Positions 52,837 to 62,566 of a stretch of DNA of 64,000 nt are shown here, piece after piece. Below the pieces are notes generated by a model, which saw nothing but the letters and a program-made list of their open reading frames with translations, had not been told where the DNA came from and did no database searches. The position numbers and the translations under genes were made by a program. The number at the start of each line of letters is the position of its first letter. The stretch's first letter is position 1. The stretch lies in NCBI RefSeq assembly GCF_900108855.1, contig NZ_FNXY01000008.1:377620-441619 (forward strand), read 5' to 3'. This DNA is from Dyadobacter koreensis (GTDB taxonomy: Bacteria > Bacteroidota > Bacteroidia > Cytophagales > Spirosomataceae).

Positions 52837-55239
52837 CTAGAACTTGAAATTGTAACTGACCGAGGGCAAAACGGGAAATAATGAATAACGTTTCAGGGTT
52901 GTTTTGGTATTACCATTAGCAAGTTTTTCTTCTGAAATATCATAGAAAAAAGGATTTCGCCGGTTGTAGGCATTATATAAACCGATTTCCCAGGTTCGCT
53001 CGTATCGTTTTTTCTTTTTATGCAATTGAACGGCCAGGTCAAGTCTGTGGAACGGTTCTGCGCGAAAACTGTTTTTATCGCCATATTCCGTGACCTGATT
53101 ACCGCTCCAGGAGGTTGCGGTTCTGGTTCCGGTGGAAGAAAATCGGGTGAAAAAATTATCTGTGACACCTGTAAAACTCGCTCTTGGCAACGTCAGCGCA
53201 TTTCCTGTACCATAAACCCATGTCGCGGAAACGGTAATTCGTTTAGTAAGCTCATAAATTCCAACGACCGACAAATCATGACGGCGGTCGTATCGGGGAT
53301 AAAATGTTCTCCCGAAATTGAGCTCAGGAAATTGCCATTTTGTCCATGAAAGTGTATAGCCGACCCATCCTGAAAAGCGTCCCGTTTTTTTGTGCACTAA
53401 AAATTCAGTGCCGTATGACCAGCCTTTGCCAGCCGTGACGTTGTCCTCCCAGCTTAGTTCATTAGCATTTTCACCGCTAATACTTAAAAATGAAGCACCT
53501 TCTTTATAATTTAGAATATTACCCATTTTCTTGTAGTAACCTTCCAGGGTGAGCGTCAAAGCTGGTTTTTCAAGATCTTTAGCCAAACCGATGGCTACCT
53601 GTTTCGATTGCTGCGGTGCAACTTTGTCAGTTGTGGGAACCCATAAATCGGTTGGAAGGCCGAGCCCGGTGTTGGATAATAAATGAACGTATTGGTTCAT
53701 CTGAGCATAGGAAGCTTTGAAAGAAAAATCTTCGGCAAGTCTTAAAGCTGCGGAAAAACGCGGTTCTGGCCGGAAATAGGTTTTTGATTCGGTTTGAAAA
53801 GTACTTAACCTAAATCCTGCATTCATTTTTAAAGCATCGAAAGGCTGCCAGGTATCCTCAATATAAATTCCACCTTCCAATGTGTTAATCGGTGTGACAG
53901 ACCGCTCGATGGACTCATCGATCAAAGATCCCTGAAGCGCCAGCGCGGAAGGAACGAACCGATGAAAAGTAGCTTGTGCGCCAAACTTCACTGCATGTTT
54001 TGGAGAAGGGTAATAGTCAAGATCAGTCTTGATACCCCAATCGCGGATTTGAGAAGTATAGTTCAAACTGAATTCGTCCCGAATGGTTGCGTCGGTATTG
54101 ATATCTTTATTGTAATTGCTTACACCAAAGTCAAAGTTGCTGTAAATGAAGGAAGTATTTACAAAAAGCTTCTGATTTAGCAAGTGGTTCCAGCGTAGCG
54201 TCGCTGTCTTATTTCCCCAGTCAAGCCCTGCTCTGGACTCACGCGTAGGACTGGTTTCATTTGCATAAAAATTATCATGACCAAAATAACCACTCAGATA
54301 TACCTTGTCTTTTGAACCGAGGTCGTAGTTTATTTTTGCATTTATATCATAAAAATAATATCCCGGTTTTACCTGTTCAACAGCATCGCGCTGGTCTCTC
54401 GCGATGAGGGGCGCTGCCAGAATATCTATATAGGTCCGTCTGGCAGAAACGAGAAAAGAAGATTTGCCTTTTGAAATCGGCCCTTCCAAAGTAAGCCGGG
54501 ATGAGATAATTCCGATGCCGCCTTCGCCATGTAGAGCCTCTTTATTACCTTCTTTCATATTCATTTCCAAGACAGAAGATAGCCGCCCACCATAACGGGC
54601 CGGAAAACCACCTTTTGTCAATTCAACGCTTTTCAGTGCGTCGCTGTTAAAGATTGAAAAAAAACCAAACAGGTGATTCGCATTGTATACCACAGCATCA
54701 TCCAGAATGATCAGATTTTGATCTGGCCCACCGCCGCGTACATACAATCCAGTTTGTCCCTCTGTGCCTTTTTGAACGCCGGGCATCAGCTGCAAAACTT
54801 TCAAAACATCCTTTTCTCCAAAAAATGCCGGTATTTTTTTAATCTGCGAAATCGGAATTTCCACCTGGCTCATCTGTGCAGACCGGCTTACATAATCTTC
54901 CTGCCGGCGCGAAGTTACGGTTACTTCGTCCAGTTGGTTTACTGTGGCTAAAAGGATACTTAGCTCGGTATTTTTATTTAACCTGATCTGTTGTTGAACT
55001 GTCTCGTAACCTACGAAAGAATAAACAACCAAAGCGGAATCCATCGCAGGTAAGGTTAACGAATAAAAACCATACGTGTTGGTAACAGCACCATAGGGCG
55101 TATCAGGAATATAAACGTTGACGCCCGGTAACTGTTCCTGACTGCCTTGTTCGCGAACGAATCCGCTGATCGTTATACGTTCCTGCGCCCTGACTATGAA
55201 AGAAAAAAGTAAAAGAAACAGAGTACAAGTTGAACGCAT
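52837..55239 (-). CDS. TonB-dependent outer-membrane receptor with carboxypeptidase-like domain
   Basis: An 800-residue receptor, not a SusC type. The signal peptide is MRSTCTLFLLLFSFIVRAQ. The carboxypeptidase-like regulatory domain (about 22-105) has ISGFVREQGSQEQLPGVNVY. The plug (about 115-230) has LYVRGGGPDQNLIILDDAVV and GGFPARYGGRLSSVLEM. The 22-strand barrel region follows to VLPSVSYNFKF. It forms an operon with the DUF4249 gene. No iron-box-like operator or biosynthetic partner reveals the substrate. Confidence 0.92.
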   Translation of the reverse strand: MRSTCTLFLLLFSFIVRAQERITISGFVREQGSQEQLPGVNVYIPDTPYGAVTNTYGFYSLTLPAMDSALVVYSFVGYETVQQQIRLNKNTELSILLATVNQLDEVTVTSRRQEDYVSRSAQMSQVEIPISQIKKIPAFFGEKDVLKVLQLMPGVQKGTEGQTGLYVRGGGPDQNLIILDDAVVYNANHLFGFFSIFNSDALKSVELTKGGFPARYGGRLSSVLEMNMKEGNKEALHGEGGIGIISSRLTLEGPISKGKSSFLVSARRTYIDILAAPLIARDQRDAVEQVKPGYYFYDINAKINYDLGSKDKVYLSGYFGHDNFYANETSPTRESRAGLDWGNKTATLRWNHLLNQKLFVNTSFIYSNFDFGVSNYNKDINTDATIRDEFSLNYTSQIRDWGIKTDLDYYPSPKHAVKFGAQATFHRFVPSALALQGSLIDESIERSVTPINTLEGGIYIEDTWQPFDALKMNAGFRLSTFQTESKTYFRPEPRFSAALRLAEDFSFKASYAQMNQYVHLLSNTGLGLPTDLWVPTTDKVAPQQSKQVAIGLAKDLEKPALTLTLEGYYKKMGNILNYKEGASFLSISGENANELSWEDNVTAGKGWSYGTEFLVHKKTGRFSGWVGYTLSWTKWQFPELNFGRTFYPRYDRRHDLSVVGIYELTKRITVSATWVYGTGNALTLPRASFTGVTDNFFTRFSSTGTRTATSWSGNQVTEYGDKNSFRAEPFHRLDLAVQLHKKKKRYERTWEIGLYNAYNRRNPFFYDISEEKLANGNTKTTLKRYSLFPVLPSVSYNFKF

Positions 55240-55332
55240 AGTAAGGATGACGGTTGACTTTTGTAACGTCTTAACGATGAATATAGTATAAAACTAACAT
55301 ACGCAAAACCCGTCCTGTTCTGACGCGTGGGA

Positions 55333-55731
55333 TCAAAAATAACTTTTACCAGGGACCGATTCTCTCTGTGTGAAAATCTTCTGATATTCGGGATCATATA
55401 TGTCCGAAATAATATAACTTCCACTGGTTTGCCATTTTCCTTCAATCCATTCTCCGTTTTCCTCCAGTTGTTTTACGATTGTTTGAGATTGAATCAAGGC
55501 CTTTCCCCAGATCAGCCATTTCCCATCGATACTGTGCACCAGAAATACTCTTACCGGATCCAGATGAAAAATTCTTGCACTGTCTTTTTTATGAAAATGA
55601 AACAGTTGCCCTTTTACATCTTCAAGCTTAATTGCTTTCTGCAAATGCTTTTCCAGATTTAGTATCTCAACGGGAAAACCTTGCTCAGTTGTGATTTGCA
55701 GCGTGTCATTGATTTCTATAAAGCTACCCAT
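55333..55731 (-). CDS. Small conserved-looking protein, unknown
   Basis: A 132-residue cytoplasmic protein with no leader or membrane segment. It mixes strands and helices (MGSFIEINDTLQITTEQGFP, then DSARIFHLDPVRVFLVHSID and GKWLIWGKALIQSQTIV). The composition and codon use look coding, and the opposite strand reads poorly. I recognise no domain. It lies 93 bases upstream of the TonB receptor and after the terminator of the M3 peptidase gene, so it may be the first gene of the receptor transcript. Confidence 0.6.
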   Translation of the reverse strand: MGSFIEINDTLQITTEQGFPVEILNLEKHLQKAIKLEDVKGQLFHFHKKDSARIFHLDPVRVFLVHSIDGKWLIWGKALIQSQTIVKQLEENGEWIEGKWQTSGSYIISDIYDPEYQKIFTQRESVPGKSYF

Positions 55732-55754
55732 CTTATTGAGATTAGTGATGATAT

Positions 55755-55792
55755 AAAAAGTAGTTGCCGGCGTATACCAACAACTACTTTTT
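55755..55792 (-). terminator. Terminator of the M3 peptidase gene
   Basis: A perfect 12-bp stem (AAAAAGTAGTTG/CAACTACTTTTT) with a 14-base loop lies between the peptidase stop and the small protein gene. Confidence 0.82.
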
Positions 55793-55815
55793 GTTATTTT
55801 GTTAATGGTAAGAAC

Positions 55816-57900
55816 TTAAACCGCCTTATCCAGACCTCTGTTTTCAAGCAAATATTTCACCTCCGGTTCTCTTCCACGGAATGCTTTGTACAATGTCATT
55901 GGTTCTTCCGTTCCGCCTTTTGCCAGAATATTCGTTCTGAATGATTTGGCAATAGCGGGATCAAAAATATTGCCAGCTTCTTTGAATGCGGCAAATGCGT
56001 CACTATCCAACACTTCTGACCAGATATAACTGTAATAACCAGCCGAATATCCGCCCGAAAAAATATGCTGAAAATAAGTGCTTCTATACCTGGGCGGAAT
56101 TTGACTAATCAGTCCCAGCGATTCCATCTTTTCATTTTCAAAGGCTGTGGTATCAAGTTTCTGTCCTGATGAGATCGTATGATAGCTCATATCCAGAAAG
56201 GAAGCCGCCAGATATTCTACCGTCCCAAACCCCTGATTAAACCTCGAAGCATTTTTCATTTTCTCAACCAGTTCTGTTGGTATCACTTCACCGGTTTCGT
56301 AATGTTTTGCATAAAATTTCAAAACTTCCGGTTCAAAAGCCCAATGCTCCATAACCTGCGAAGGAAGTTCTACAAAATCGCGTGGAACAGAAGTCCCGGA
56401 CAACGTTTCGTAATGAACTTTTGAAAGAAGTCCGTGCAGCGCATGACCGAATTCATGGAAAAATGTTTCCACTTCATCAGCTGTCAGCAACGCAGGCTGA
56501 CCACCGGCAGGCTTGGCAAAATTGCAGACATTAGCCACAATAGGGGAGATCTGCTGGTCATTTTTTACAGATTGCTTACGATAGGAAGTCATCCAGGCGC
56601 CTCCTCTTTTTGAAGTGCGGGAATGAAAATCCATATAAAAAATTCCGGTATGCGTTCCGTCCGCTTCATTCACTTCATAAGCGACTACGTCCGGATGATA
56701 TTTAGGAATATCTTTAATCTCCGTGAAAGTCAAGCCGTAAAGTTTCTGCACAACGTGAAAAATCCCATCTCTGACATTTTCCAGTTTAAAGTAAGGGCGG
56801 AGTTCTTCTGCGTCGTAATTGTATTTTTCTTTACGGACTTTATCTGCATAATACGACCAATCCCAACCTTCTAACCGGTCGCCTTTGCCTTCTTTATCCA
56901 CCAATTTCTGCATTTCTTCTGCTTCGAGTTTAGCGACGGGCAAAGCAGCTTTCCAAAGGCGATTTAATAAGTCGTAAGCCTGATCTGGTGTTTTTGCCAT
57001 GCTTTCTTCGAGTACAAAATCAGCGTGCGTTTTATATCCAAGAAGCTGTGCACGTTCAGAACGCAACGTGGCTATGCGGGACACAATTTCCTTATTATCA
57101 CGCTCGTCATTATTGTTGCACCGGTTGATATACCCTTTGAACATCTTCTCACGCAACGCGCGGTTTTCGGCATATTGAAGGAAGGGCATCACACTGGGAT
57201 TGTGTAACGTGAATTTCCATTTTTCCTCATGTCCCGAATCTTTCGCGGCGTTTGACGCAGAAGCAATAATCGAAGAAGGCAAACCTGCCAAATCTTTTTC
57301 GTCTTCAACGATCAGCTCAAAAAGATTCGTTTCGGCCAAAAGATTCTGGCCAAACTGAACGGTCAAAACCGAAAGTTCCTTGTTGATCTCACGCATTTTT
57401 ACCTGCTGATCTGCATCCAGATTAGCGCCGCTTCTGACAAAAGCTTTGTAGGTTTTTTCGAGCAAACGCTTTTGTTCATTCGACAATTTCAGGTCTTGCT
57501 GCTGCTCATTGATTGTTTTTACCTTTTCAAACAAATCTGAATTCAGATAAATATCGTCGCCGTGTCCCGACAATTTTGGCGCGATAACCTGCGAAAGTTT
57601 CTCAATTTCCGGAGAGGTATGAGCAGATGCCAGGTTGAAAAAGACCGAACAAACTCTCGTCAGCAAGTCGCCGCTTGACTCCAGTGCTTCGATTATATTT
57701 TCAAAAGTAGGAGCGTTATTTTCTGAACAAATCGCTGCAATCGCTTCTACCTGCTGTTTCATTCCCTCTTCCACAGCTGGCATAAAATGTTCAATTGTGA
57801 TTTTATCGAAAGGCGGGACCTGGAAAGGTGTTGTATATTCTAGAAAAAACGGATTGATATCAATTGATGTCAATCCGTTTTCTTGCATTTTTGAAATCAT
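55816..57900 (-). CDS. M3 family oligopeptidase (Dcp/OpdA-like)
   Basis: A 694-residue zinc metallopeptidase without a signal peptide. The zinc motif is HEFGH, with H482, E483 and H486 in ETFFHEFGHALHGL. The third ligand region lies about 25 residues on (PSQVMEHWAFEPEVL). The N-terminal helical part is that of M3A peptidyl-dipeptidases and oligopeptidase A (PPFDKITIEHFMPAVEEGM). Such enzymes degrade short peptides in the cytoplasm. It follows the SMP-30 gene by 36 bases on the same strand. Confidence 0.93.
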   Translation of the reverse strand: MISKMQENGLTSIDINPFFLEYTTPFQVPPFDKITIEHFMPAVEEGMKQQVEAIAAICSENNAPTFENIIEALESSGDLLTRVCSVFFNLASAHTSPEIEKLSQVIAPKLSGHGDDIYLNSDLFEKVKTINEQQQDLKLSNEQKRLLEKTYKAFVRSGANLDADQQVKMREINKELSVLTVQFGQNLLAETNLFELIVEDEKDLAGLPSSIIASASNAAKDSGHEEKWKFTLHNPSVMPFLQYAENRALREKMFKGYINRCNNNDERDNKEIVSRIATLRSERAQLLGYKTHADFVLEESMAKTPDQAYDLLNRLWKAALPVAKLEAEEMQKLVDKEGKGDRLEGWDWSYYADKVRKEKYNYDAEELRPYFKLENVRDGIFHVVQKLYGLTFTEIKDIPKYHPDVVAYEVNEADGTHTGIFYMDFHSRTSKRGGAWMTSYRKQSVKNDQQISPIVANVCNFAKPAGGQPALLTADEVETFFHEFGHALHGLLSKVHYETLSGTSVPRDFVELPSQVMEHWAFEPEVLKFYAKHYETGEVIPTELVEKMKNASRFNQGFGTVEYLAASFLDMSYHTISSGQKLDTTAFENEKMESLGLISQIPPRYRSTYFQHIFSGGYSAGYYSYIWSEVLDSDAFAAFKEAGNIFDPAIAKSFRTNILAKGGTEEPMTLYKAFRGREPEVKYLLENRGLDKAV

Positions 57901-57936
57901 AAATACGCTAAATCAAAATGTAACTGGATTCGTTTA

Positions 57937-58857
57937 TTACTTAACACCTTTCACCCTCATTTTTATTCCATAAACTGCGGTTTCAGAAGTAATAAATAGC
58001 AAATCACGATTTTTACCTGCAAAACAAAGGTTGGCAGTCCAGCCTTTACTAACCGGGAAATGAGCGATTTTTTCACCTAATTTATCAAAAACAGTGACGC
58101 CGTCGCCTGTAAGATAAAGATTTCCTTCTTCGTCGAGGATCATGCCGTCTGAGCCTTTTGATACAAAAAGTGTCTTGTTGCTCAAAGATCCGTCTTTGTC
58201 AATATCATAAATATAAGTTTTGTCTGCACCGATATCTGCTACATAAAGTTTTTTGCCGTCAGCAGTTCCAATAATTCCATTTGGTTTCTTCAGTTTTTCA
58301 TCCACACGGATCATTTTTTTGCCGTCTGGCAACAAGTAATAAACATGTTGGCCATCCTGCTGCATTTTCGGATCCCGTTTCCAGTAATCTCTCTCGTAAA
58401 GCGGATCGGTCAGATAGATACCACCTTTGGGATCGATCCATAAATCGTTTGGTCCGTTTAAAAGTTTTCCATCATAATCTTTAACCAAAACTGTTGGATT
58501 TCCCTTTTTATCAAAAGACCAAACCTGATTATCTTCATCGGAGCAGGCGACAAGATTTCCTTTTTTGTCAAAATACATTCCGTTAGCACGTCCTGCTTTA
58601 TCAGAAAAGGTACTGAATTCGCCTGTTTCAGCATCCCAGCGAATAATTTTATTATTAGGCTGATCCGTAAAAAATACATTTCCCTTAGTATCAGCAACCG
58701 GACCTTCTGTGAATTTATAGCCATCACCCAGTTTTTCGACCTGGGCTCCTGCCGCAGCAATTGAGTTTTTATCCATGATTTGAGCAGAAACTGTAATTGA
58801 AAATAAAATTAAAAAAGTAGCCGTTGCAGCTAAGTTTAACAAAGTGAGTCGTCTCAT
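57937..58857 (-). CDS. SMP-30/gluconolactonase-family secreted lactonase
   Basis: About 306 residues from the ATG giving MRRLTLLNLAATATFLILFS and a signal peptide ending near TVSAQ. The longer frame from 58911 disrupts the leader. The six-bladed propeller of the SMP-30 family shows YKFTEGPVADTKGNVFFTD, WDAETGEFSTF, KLLNGPNDLWIDPKGGIYLT, NGIIGTADGKKLYVADI and DGMILDEEGNLYLT, with metal-ligand Glu, Asn and Asp positions present. It probably hydrolyses sugar lactones in the periplasm. That would suit the sugar dehydrogenase at the left end, though they are far apart. M3 peptidase follows. Confidence 0.88.
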   Translation of the reverse strand: MRRLTLLNLAATATFLILFSITVSAQIMDKNSIAAAGAQVEKLGDGYKFTEGPVADTKGNVFFTDQPNNKIIRWDAETGEFSTFSDKAGRANGMYFDKKGNLVACSDEDNQVWSFDKKGNPTVLVKDYDGKLLNGPNDLWIDPKGGIYLTDPLYERDYWKRDPKMQQDGQHVYYLLPDGKKMIRVDEKLKKPNGIIGTADGKKLYVADIGADKTYIYDIDKDGSLSNKTLFVSKGSDGMILDEEGNLYLTGDGVTVFDKLGEKIAHFPVSKGWTANLCFAGKNRDLLFITSETAVYGIKMRVKGVK

Positions 58858-58955
58858 GGAACCGGTTGTAAATTTTTGTACCAAATAATTTTGGGATATG
58901 TAGATAAGCACAGAATCCGGGAAATTTAATGATCCGGAAAGAAGTTTATTGAATA

Positions 58956-59927
58956 TTAGTAACGGTCAAAGCGTAGCTTTTTCCATTCTGATTGCTGCTG
59001 CTTATTTAAAAATGTCCAGGCTAAGAATCGGCTTATTTTCTGTCCCTGCGACATTTCAACTGTTTTTATATCAAGTGCTTTCACATTTCTCAGTGCAGCA
59101 TAAACGCCCGGCAAGGTTGTTTTTTTTGAAATCAGAGATGTAAACCATAGACACTGATCCTGAAATTTAACACTTTCAGAGATCATTCGTTTCACAAAAT
59201 CTTCTTCACCGCCTTCACACCATAACTCGGCATTTTGTCCTCCGAAATTAAGCATCGGATTGCCATTTTTCTTTAACCCAAGGTTAGTGATTTTTCGTCT
59301 TGTTCCGGCTTGGGCTTCTGAAGCAGAAGCGTGAAATGGAGGATTGCACATTGTCACATCAAACCGCTCATCAGGTTGAATAATGCCCTGGAAAATATGT
59401 TTGGAAGAAGTTTGCAGCCTGCATTCAATGGCTCCTTGCAGCGAGGGGTTATTATCAACAATTTTTAGTGCAGAATTTATGGAAACCGGGTCAATGTCGG
59501 AACCAACAAAACTCCATCCATATTCCCGATGGCCGATAATAGGATAAACACAATTGGCGCCGGTCCCGATATCCAAAACGCTGACGGATTTTCCAACGAG
59601 GAATTTTCCTGAGTTTACAGTGCTCAGTAAATCAGCAAGATAGTGAATATAATCCGCCCGCCCGGGGATGGGCGGACAGAGATAATTTGCAGGAATATCC
59701 CAATAGGAAACTCCGTAAAAATGTTTGAGCAGCGCTTTGTTGAGCATTTTTACAGCATCGGGATTGGCAAAATCAATCGATTCGTCTCCATAAGGATTAA
59801 TCGAAACAAACCTCGAAAGTTCTGGCAAATCATGAATCAGCTGTTTGAAATCATACCGCTCGCGATGCAGGTTTCGCTCATGCAGGCTGGTCTTTTCGGT
59901 ATGGATTTTCTTAGGTTTTTGCGCCAA
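58956..59927 (-). CDS. rlmF: 23S rRNA (adenine-1618-N6)-methyltransferase
   Basis: A 323-residue SAM methyltransferase modifying A1618 of 23S rRNA. RlmF family features are the N-terminal LHERNLHRERYDF, LKHFYGVSYWDIPANYLCPP near residue 70, the SAM-binding VLDIGTGANCVYPIIG near 120, and the amino-methyltransferase motif CNPPFHAS near 195. The DUF3050 gene lies directly upstream with a 14-base gap, so the two form an operon. The length is usual. Confidence 0.93.
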   Translation of the reverse strand: MAQKPKKIHTEKTSLHERNLHRERYDFKQLIHDLPELSRFVSINPYGDESIDFANPDAVKMLNKALLKHFYGVSYWDIPANYLCPPIPGRADYIHYLADLLSTVNSGKFLVGKSVSVLDIGTGANCVYPIIGHREYGWSFVGSDIDPVSINSALKIVDNNPSLQGAIECRLQTSSKHIFQGIIQPDERFDVTMCNPPFHASASEAQAGTRRKITNLGLKKNGNPMLNFGGQNAELWCEGGEEDFVKRMISESVKFQDQCLWFTSLISKKTTLPGVYAALRNVKALDIKTVEMSQGQKISRFLAWTFLNKQQQSEWKKLRFDRY

Positions 59928-59941
59928 CGAAATTTTTCAGA

Positions 59942-60730
59942 TTATTGTAAAATTGATTTTCTGCTTTCGATCTGATCATATACTGCATCCCATAGATCAA
60001 TCCTTTTTTGTAAGGACTGAATGGTTGCGTGCTCAGCTTCTTTCCAGATCGTTTCGTCGTCGCCGCAAAGGTTTGAAGTCATCTGTAAAGCCAGATTGCT
60101 GTGATGATCGCCGTCAACTTCGATATGTCTTTCCAGATAATATTTGAAAATAGATACTTCTTCCGGGAATGTCTTACTGATGTCGCTCACGATGGAGTGG
60201 AACATGTTCGGGATCAGATCTTCACGACCGAACGTAAAAGTGGCGGCTTGTAAATAATCTTTATTGCTGTTTATGATATCAAAAGTGAAATTCACGAAAT
60301 TCTGTGTCGCTTCCGGAGCTTCTGAAATTTTGAAAGCTACGTTCAAATCACCATTGGATTGTAAGGCAGAAATAAATTTCTCGATTTGTGTAACATCCGC
60401 ACCGCTTTGGGTCATCGCTTCCAGATATAGTTCGAAGTGACTTTTTAAATCGCCATTTTCGTCTACGTCAGACTCCTCACCCAGCACGATTTCATTAATT
60501 AAATGTCTCGTCACAGCCGAACCTTTTGGAAACCACGGTACGGTTGTGCAGGTCAGATTATTTTGCAAAGCTTTTAGAAGTGACATGAAATCCCAAACCG
60601 CAAAGATGTGAAACTGCATGAATATGCGAAGATCTTCCAGCTCTGTAATCGCAGAATAAACTTTGTGATTAATGATTTGTTGTCTGAGCGGCTCGATTGC
60701 CAGTTGTAATTTATTGATATGATCGGACAT
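59942..60730 (-). CDS. DUF3050 domain protein (possible heme-oxygenase-like helical fold)
   Basis: A 262-residue all-helical protein without a leader. Conserved-looking histidines and acids are spread along it: QFHIFAVWDFMSLL near 37, LINEIVLGEESDV near 79, HFELYLEAM near 98, and YLERHIEVDGDHHSNLA near 208. The pattern of paired His/Glu on long helices recalls heme-oxygenase-like metal enzymes, but this is inference from residue layout, not a verified match. It is transcribed just ahead of rlmF (14-base gap). Function unknown. Confidence 0.8.
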   Translation of the reverse strand: MSDHINKLQLAIEPLRQQIINHKVYSAITELEDLRIFMQFHIFAVWDFMSLLKALQNNLTCTTVPWFPKGSAVTRHLINEIVLGEESDVDENGDLKSHFELYLEAMTQSGADVTQIEKFISALQSNGDLNVAFKISEAPEATQNFVNFTFDIINSNKDYLQAATFTFGREDLIPNMFHSIVSDISKTFPEEVSIFKYYLERHIEVDGDHHSNLALQMTSNLCGDDETIWKEAEHATIQSLQKRIDLWDAVYDQIESRKSILQ

Positions 60731-60834
60731 AGGTCAATTGAATATAACTTTTACGATTCCTGAATAATCCGCAAAGTTAAGTCATCAAAGGTTCCTATCA
60801 TACGTTTAAGTGGTTTTACAACCTTTGCGAATAG

Positions 60835-61206
60835 TTAATCCATGTTGGTGATCCACCACTGATTGCCGAATGGATCTTGAAAACCCGCGCTATATCCATA
60901 TTCCCGGTTTTCAGGTTCCTGCAAAGAAACTGCTCCTTTTTCAATCGCTTTGCTGTAAATCTTATCAACGTCTTTGATCTCCATAAACATACCAGAAGGC
61001 AATGGTTTGTAAGCTTGCTGAGATTGCGCGATCATCACAATTGCTTTTCCAATACTGATTTCGCCATGCATAATGCTGCCGTCTTCATTGTGAACCAGCA
61101 TTTCTTCTTTCGCATCAAAAACTGCCTTTAAAAAATCCAGAAAATCATTTGCGCCATCGATGATCAGATAAGGCATAATGGGAAGATAATAGTCAGGAGT
61201 TTTCAT
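60835..61206 (-). CDS. VOC family protein (PhnB/glyoxalase-like)
   Basis: A 123-residue single glyoxalase/bleomycin-resistance fold: IMPYLIIDGANDFLDFLKAV at the N-terminus, IMHGEISIGKAIVMIAQSQ in the middle, and the C-terminal YSAGFQDPFGNQWWITN, which fits the PhnB-like branch. Metal ligands are uncertain. Members often act in antibiotic resistance or unknown isomerisation. It is a single gene between two same-strand units, with a terminator after the neighbour upstream. Confidence 0.85.
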   Translation of the reverse strand: MKTPDYYLPIMPYLIIDGANDFLDFLKAVFDAKEEMLVHNEDGSIMHGEISIGKAIVMIAQSQQAYKPLPSGMFMEIKDVDKIYSKAIEKGAVSLQEPENREYGYSAGFQDPFGNQWWITNMD

Positions 61207-61254
61207 GATTTCTCAGGTTTGGTTTGAGATGATAGTTGTAAAAAAAATATCAAA

Positions 61255-61287
61255 AAATATGCCCGATCTTACAGGATCAGGCATATT
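61255..61287 (-). terminator. Terminator of the Gfo/Idh/MocA gene
   Basis: A 14-base arm AAATATGCCCGATC pairs with GATCAGGCATATTT (one mismatch). On the minus strand it runs into TTTTTTG. Confidence 0.82.
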
Positions 61288-61293
61288 TCGGTG

Positions 61294-62409
61294 TTATGCT
61301 TTATTAATGAAAATTTTCTGACCTCCTTTTCGAATTGATTCGTAAACGGCATCGACGACGATCATGTCTTTCAGGCCTTCCTGTCCTGTGACATTGGGAT
61401 CAGGCTTGTTATTTAGAATAATATCGGCAATTCCATCCATTTGTAAAGTTTGATGTTTAACGACCGGCTGGTTCATGGGTCCAAGGTGCGTCCTTCCTTT
61501 GATCGGGCCATAACCGAAAGCCGGGCTAAGTTCCACGAAACCTTTATCACCAATCACATACAACCTTTCGCAGTTATTGAAGGCATAAGTAGTCCCGCAG
61601 TTTGCAATCACGCCACTTGGAAAACCCAGCTGGAAAGTGATGGTTTCGTCTACTTCTTTAAATTTTACAGGATCTGTTTTGCTTTCCTGGGCAGTCACCC
61701 AGATCGGTTCTTCGCCCGTTGCATAACGTGCGCCATTGAGAGCATATACACCGACATCCATCATTGCGCCCCCGCCTGCCAACGCTTTTTTGAGCCTCCA
61801 CTGGTTGGGATCGCCACTTTTAAAACCCATGTAATTATTTACATGCATGATTTTTCCTAGCTCGCCGGCTTCCCGCATACGGATAAGTTCACGTGTGTGC
61901 GGTTCAAAGTGCATACGGTAGCCAATGTAAAATTTGACACCGGCTTTCTCGCAAGCCGCAATCATTTCGCGGGTTTGTCTGGCATTATCGGCAACAGGTT
62001 TTTCACATAGCACGTGTTTTCCAGCCGCTGCAACTTGTAACACATGCTTGTGATGGAGTGAGTTAGGGGTGGTGATGTATACCATGTCGATGTCAGGATT
62101 ATTTTTTATATCGCCGACATTTTCATAATTGTAAGTGTTTTTTTCAGGAATATTATATTTCTGTTTCCAGGTGTCAATCTTGGACGGAGTACCTGAAACT
62201 AGCCCCACAAGTGTTGCCATCTTACAGTTTTGCATCGCTTCTGCCACGATACCAGCATAACCACCGAGGCCCATCAGCGCTACCCGAAGCTGTTTTTCGG
62301 GGCGTACGAACGGTTCCGGGATTGTGTTTGCAGTAGCCGGAAGGCTGGAAAGTGCTGTCACTCCTAAACCCAGGGAAACTTTTTGAAGGAAATCACGACG
62401 AGAATTCAT
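61294..62409 (-). CDS. Tat-exported Gfo/Idh/MocA family oxidoreductase
   Basis: A 371-residue NAD(P)-dependent oxidoreductase. The leader MNSRRDFLQKVSLGLGVTAL has the full twin-arginine consensus SRRxFLxK and a cleavage site near PATA, so it is exported folded with its cofactor. The Rossmann start is RVALMGLGGYAGIVAEAMQN. The family motif near residue 126 is HVLCEKPVADNARQT, with Glu-Lys-Pro, and the active-site area holds MMDVGVYALNGARY. Exported members are common in Bacteroidota and act on glycosides or sugars, often by a 3-keto or glycosidase mechanism. It stands alone. Confidence 0.9.
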   Translation of the reverse strand: MNSRRDFLQKVSLGLGVTALSSLPATANTIPEPFVRPEKQLRVALMGLGGYAGIVAEAMQNCKMATLVGLVSGTPSKIDTWKQKYNIPEKNTYNYENVGDIKNNPDIDMVYITTPNSLHHKHVLQVAAAGKHVLCEKPVADNARQTREMIAACEKAGVKFYIGYRMHFEPHTRELIRMREAGELGKIMHVNNYMGFKSGDPNQWRLKKALAGGGAMMDVGVYALNGARYATGEEPIWVTAQESKTDPVKFKEVDETITFQLGFPSGVIANCGTTYAFNNCERLYVIGDKGFVELSPAFGYGPIKGRTHLGPMNQPVVKHQTLQMDGIADIILNNKPDPNVTGQEGLKDMIVVDAVYESIRKGGQKIFINKA

Positions 62410-62566
62410 ACGTACAAAGATTGGTGAAATGTAGTAAAACAGATTGGATCAGTGACTTAATGTAAAAGTAGCGTGCCTGGATGATCTCCTTATCGATCCT
62501 GGTGAATGTTGTTCTTATTTATTTTTCATTTTTCCTTCGTCAAATTGAACCAAATTTCAATATTGC

